In this document: positions 13,606 through 15,650 of the stretch, piece after piece
Layout of the letters: every line of letters begins with the position of its first letter
Numbering within the stretch: the first letter of the stretch is position 1
Assembly: GCA_003601785.1 (NCBI GenBank)
Contig: PIYA01000022.1
Span: 1-15,650 of the forward strand
Source: Candidatus Bathyarchaeota archaeon
GTDB taxonomy: Archaea; Thermoproteota; Bathyarchaeia; Bathyarchaeales; Bathycorpusculaceae
Length of the DNA: 15,650 nucleotides
Direction of reading: 5' to 3'
The notes under the pieces: generated by a model
Told to the model about the DNA's origin: nothing
The model's database searches: none
Seen by the model: the letters and a program-made list of their open reading frames with translations, nothing else
Program-made: the position numbers and the translations under genes

Positions 13606-14250
13606 TTACGTTGATTTCTTTAAAAACTTCTTGAGAGTTTCCCTTATTTCCTTCAATGTTAGAAGTGGTGGACGGAATTCTGGTTTGAAGGGGTGCACCT
13701 CGCTTGCCAACAGCTCTTTTAATCGTGCGTAATAAGCTTCAAACTCTTCCATGGTGTTGCTTTTAAATTTGAAAATTGGAATGCCTCCTTTCGGTCTTTC
13801 CCAGCGTTTATCCCATGCAAAGACAGCGTCTGCGTTGCCGAAGGTTTGAATGTTTCTTTGTGTAAGAACCTCTCTGTCAACGTTTAACGCTACGAGAAGT
13901 CTGCTGACGTTTTTAACCTTGGTGGTTAAGAGGAACTGACGGGTAACGTTGTCTGGTGCTGTTGAATCTATCACGACGCTGTAACCCTTTTCCAGCAGAA
14001 TGTCCCGAATTTCCGCTATGAGGGAATAAACCAAAAACTCGTCGCGGCATGGTGGAGATTCATTGAAGAGCATTGCTCTTAACTCGTCGACACCTATCCT
14101 TGCAAAGTATGGATGGTCAGCCACAAGTCTTCTCGCAAGCGTGGTCTTTCCAGAACGGGGATAACCGCATAAAACTATGTTCCAAAGCTTCCTAACACTA
14201 ACAAAAGCATCGGAAAGCTTTCCTTTCTGTGCAGAGCTAGTACTGTTCAC
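13606..14250 (-). CDS. P-loop NTPase, predicted small-molecule or polynucleotide kinase-like (AAA_33-type)
   Basis: About 214 residues from GTG 14250. Walker A is LCGYPRSGKTT, followed by an acidic GVDELRAMLF segment and VVIDSTAP, the Walker B-like strand ending in Asp. A lid region lies around DKRWERPKG. The layout matches zeta-toxin/AAA_33 nucleotide kinases that phosphorylate small molecules or nucleic acid ends; the substrate is unknown. No ATG is available: the only in-frame starts before the P-loop are TTG 14268, TTG 14256 and GTG 14250, none with a clear ribosome site. All three lie inside the preceding 48-residue ORF, so termination-reinitiation coupling is likely. The residues before the P-loop do not look like the rest of the fold. 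Confidence 0.75.
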   Translation of the reverse strand: MNSTSSAQKGKLSDAFVSVRKLWNIVLCGYPRSGKTTLARRLVADHPYFARIGVDELRAMLFNESPPCRDEFLVYSLIAEIRDILLEKGYSVVIDSTAPDNVTRQFLLTTKVKNVSRLLVALNVDREVLTQRNIQTFGNADAVFAWDKRWERPKGGIPIFKFKSNTMEEFEAYYARLKELLASEVHPFKPEFRPPLLTLKEIRETLKKFLKKST

Positions 14251-14383
14251 ATTCAATGCAGATACCAAGTTTTTTAAGGGTTTTGTAAAGTTTTTGCCTT
14301 ATGCTTTTATCGTACTCATACGGATATATCACTATCTTTTCGTAGTCCAGTTCTCCCTTGTATTTCTCCTTTTTCCCGCTCAT
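14237..14383 (-). CDS. 48-residue small protein with a C-terminal CxxC, upstream of the kinase-like gene
   Basis: Short ORF supported by a strong ribosome site: GAGGTGA is 7 nt before ATG 14383, and a TATA-like CTATATTTG is at a suitable distance upstream. The product begins MSGKKEKYKGELDYEKIV, is rich in Lys, Glu and Tyr, and has a likely C-terminal helix (IRQKLYKTLKKLG). It ends ICIECEQY with Cys42 and Cys45 spaced as CxxC. That could bind metal if dimerised, or be redox-active; neither is shown. It overlaps the start region of the kinase-like gene in another frame and may be a partner, leader peptide or coupling ORF. No known family is recognised. Confidence 0.55.
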   Translation of the reverse strand: MSGKKEKYKGELDYEKIVIYPYEYDKSIRQKLYKTLKKLGICIECEQY

Positions 14384-14419
14384 TTCAACTTCACCTCATT
14401 AAGATTTATTAGCTGGGAC

Positions 14420-14428
14420 AAATATAGA
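14420..14428. promoter_or_regulatory. Candidate shared TATA element between small ORF and Lrp-like gene
   Basis: CAAATATAG on the plus strand reads CTATATTTG on the minus strand. At about 26 nt either way it predicts starts near 14450 (plus, 15 nt before ATG 14465) and near 14398 (minus, 15 nt before ATG 14383). The symmetry suggests one element serving both divergent genes. Confidence 0.35.
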
Positions 14429-14464
14429 GTTTTGTTGAACATTAATGTTACAGATGATGTAAAA

Positions 14465-14998
14465 ATGAGTGGAAAAGAGTCAAAACGTAACGTTAAACTG
14501 TATAGAGATGATGTTTTGGAACGTCTCATAGAAAATCCCACTAAGAGTGTGAGGGAGATTGCTAAGGAGATGGGAAGTTATAGACAGAAGGTGTGGCGTA
14601 GAAAGAGGAAGCTTGAGGAAGAGAATGTGATCTGGGGTTACACGGCGGTTGTTGATGAAAGCAAAATAAACCATGTTTTATATATTGTGTTGTTGAAGAT
14701 GAAGCCTATGAGTAAGGAACTGGCAGAATTAATAATGAACAGAATAACAAAGGGTGAACCTCACAAACAGAATGTGCGTCTCATAAACGTTCTCTACGTC
14801 AACGGTGAATACGACTGGATTATAATGTTCTCAGCTCAGAACCACGCGACAGCCAGAAAATATTATGATTCACTACGTCTCGCCTACGAGGATTACCTCC
14901 TTGAAAAACCCGTAATCGTTGACGTGAACTTCGCGCTTGTAAGAGAAGGGAAGACTAACCCTGAGATAGGGAAACTGTACGAGTTTGTGCCAACATAA
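14465..14998 (+). CDS. Lrp/AsnC-like transcriptional regulator
   Basis: 177 residues. An N-terminal winged helix-turn-helix (about 14-60) shows the Lrp pattern: VLERLIENPTKSVREIAKEM, then a basic recognition helix (YRQKVWRRKRKLEEENVIWGY). After the hinge (AVVDESKINHVLYIVLLKMK) comes a C-terminal alpha/beta region (about 68-160) resembling the Lrp ligand-sensing domain, with VNGEYDWIIMFSAQNHATARKYY. It probably binds DNA as a dimer or higher oligomer. Ligand and targets are not known; autoregulation and control of the divergent small ORF/kinase genes are plausible. ATG 14465 is chosen because the DNA-binding domain begins there; the frame is open upstream to 14177, but that part has no protein-like pattern and overlaps the opposite-strand genes. 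Confidence 0.85.
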   Translation: MSGKESKRNVKLYRDDVLERLIENPTKSVREIAKEMGSYRQKVWRRKRKLEEENVIWGYTAVVDESKINHVLYIVLLKMKPMSKELAELIMNRITKGEPHKQNVRLINVLYVNGEYDWIIMFSAQNHATARKYYDSLRLAYEDYLLEKPVIVDVNFALVREGKTNPEIGKLYEFVPT

Positions 14999-15010
14999 TT
15001 TGCACAAGTC

Positions 15011-15019
15011 TTAAATATT
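15011..15019 (+). promoter_or_regulatory. TATA box for the V4R-domain gene
   Basis: TTAAATATT, with an inferred start about 26 nt downstream near 15041. This leaves a very short leader that begins at the GGAG ribosome site (15042-15045). Confidence 0.4.
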
Positions 15020-15052
15020 GTTGACAGATAAAACCGAAAACGGAGATAACAT

Positions 15053-15650
15053 TTGAGTTCTTTTGACATAGGGCGTTTCTTGGTTTGCCCGAAGAGAAAG
15101 CTTTACGGTGTTCTTCTTCGAGGCGAGGCGAAACCCAACGTTCTCAGAGAGTTGGCTTCTATGCTTGCTGAAGAAAACGTCATCACTCGTTATCTGTCGT
15201 TTTCCCGACCCGTGGAGGTTGGGCAGCCTGTAACGGTTTTAGCCTTCTTGGATTTCACAGAAACCAAAGCTAGGATTGAGGATTTGGTTGAGAGAGCAAA
15301 GAACATAGATTTTGTGGAAGAAATCAAAGTTATAGAACCGAAGGTTAAAGGTTTCATAGCTGACACCGTGTCTAATCCTTTGAAAATCGGTGAAAGCAGA
15401 GCGATTCTTCTGCGTGACATCGGAACCAAAGGGTTCGTGGTTGACCTTAGAAAGAGGTTAGGCTCCGCGGCGGAAGCCATTCTTTATTATCTTGGTTTCG
15501 AGGCTGGATTAGAATTCGGAAAGAGCCATAAACAAATCGGGAAAAAACTCGGCATACAAGATAACGTCCAAATATTCAAGGATATAAGCGCAAGCATGTT
15601 CATCTGTGTTGGATACGGAATCATGGAGGTTATACGCTTAGAAGAGAATC
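15053..15650 (+). CDS. V4R-domain protein with N-terminal ACT-like domain (runs off the window)
   Basis: Incomplete at the right edge; 199 residues are visible with no stop. The start is TTG 15053 with GGAG 7 nt upstream. The N-terminal part (about 17-95, KLYGVLLRGEAKPNVLRELA to EEIKVIEP) has an ACT-like alternation of strands and helices, suggesting small-molecule sensing. From about 136 the sequence fits the 4-vinyl reductase (V4R) fold: GSAAEAILYYLGFEAGLEFG, then a helix and ICVGYGIMEVIRLEE. V4R domains bind hydrophobic or tetrapyrrole-like ligands and in archaea often occur in predicted regulators. A DNA-binding or other domain may follow beyond the edge. It lies 54 nt after the Lrp-like gene on the same strand. 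Confidence 0.75.
   Translation, partial: MSSFDIGRFLVCPKRKLYGVLLRGEAKPNVLRELASMLAEENVITRYLSFSRPVEVGQPVTVLAFLDFTETKARIEDLVERAKNIDFVEEIKVIEPKVKGFIADTVSNPLKIGESRAILLRDIGTKGFVVDLRKRLGSAAEAILYYLGFEAGLEFGKSHKQIGKKLGIQDNVQIFKDISASMFICVGYGIMEVIRLEEN

Noticed and set aside
14177..14464. Long N-terminal extension of the Lrp-like frame
   Set aside because: The extra 96 residues have no protein-like pattern and are antisense to the kinase-like gene and the 48-residue ORF. The DNA-binding domain begins at ATG 14465.
1..15650. tRNA genes, CRISPR arrays, insertion sequences
   Set aside because: No cloverleaf-like sequence, spaced direct repeats, transposase motifs or terminal inverted repeats were seen; intergenic gaps are mostly under 140 bp.

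Overview
The window reads as a chromosomal segment of an archaeon, most likely from the TACK side (a Bathyarchaeia-like lineage would fit, but this is inference). The support is: GGTGA/GGAGG ribosome sites mixed with apparently leaderless starts, TATA boxes about 26 nt upstream of inferred transcript starts, frequent TTG/GTG starts, a thiolase-DUF35 gene pair, a split B12-dependent mutase, a V4R-domain protein and an Lrp-type regulator. No rRNA, tRNA, CRISPR array or insertion sequence was seen.

Layout. Bases 1-1303 (+): end of a 2-oxoacid dehydrogenase E1 beta gene followed at once by its lipoyl E2. Bases 1375-2099 (-): a small two-helix membrane protein and a cupin. Bases 2174-4659 (+): two tandem zinc alcohol dehydrogenases of the MDR family and a PUA/EVE-like protein. 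Bases 4679-4921 (-): a second small membrane protein. Bases 5057-8276 (+): CTP synthase (pyrG), a flippase-like integral membrane protein and a small protein resembling archaeal NitrOD5-type domains. Bases 8360-9881 (-): a thiolase-family protein and its DUF35 OB-fold/zinc-ribbon partner. Bases 9991-13603 (+): large and small subunits of an adenosylcobalamin-dependent acyl-CoA mutase, MeaB-type GTPase and cob(I)alamin adenosyltransferase. Bases 13606-14383 (-): a P-loop kinase-like protein preceded by a 48-residue small ORF. Bases 14465-14998 (+): an Lrp/AsnC-like regulator. Bases 15053 to the edge (+): an incomplete ACT-like plus V4R protein.

The most interesting part is 8.36-13.6 kb. A thiolase-DUF35 pair and a four-gene B12 mutase operon diverge from one 109-bp intergenic region. 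The mutase has Phe89 and Gln207 (numbers coincide with the P. shermanii methylmalonyl-CoA mutase) where methylmalonyl-CoA mutases have Tyr and Arg. This is the pair known from isobutyryl-CoA mutase, so a branched/straight-chain acyl-CoA isomerisation is more likely than methylmalonyl-CoA/succinyl-CoA. The thiolase has Thr at the position of the nucleophilic Cys and Ala at the alternative HDCF Cys, so it is unlikely to be an ordinary thiolase. DUF35-partnered thiolase-fold aldolases are a known precedent. Together they may form an uncharacterised acyl-CoA remodelling pathway, with MeaB and the adenosyltransferase maintaining the cofactor. The 2-oxoacid dehydrogenase at the left edge could supply branched acyl-CoA, but that link is speculative.
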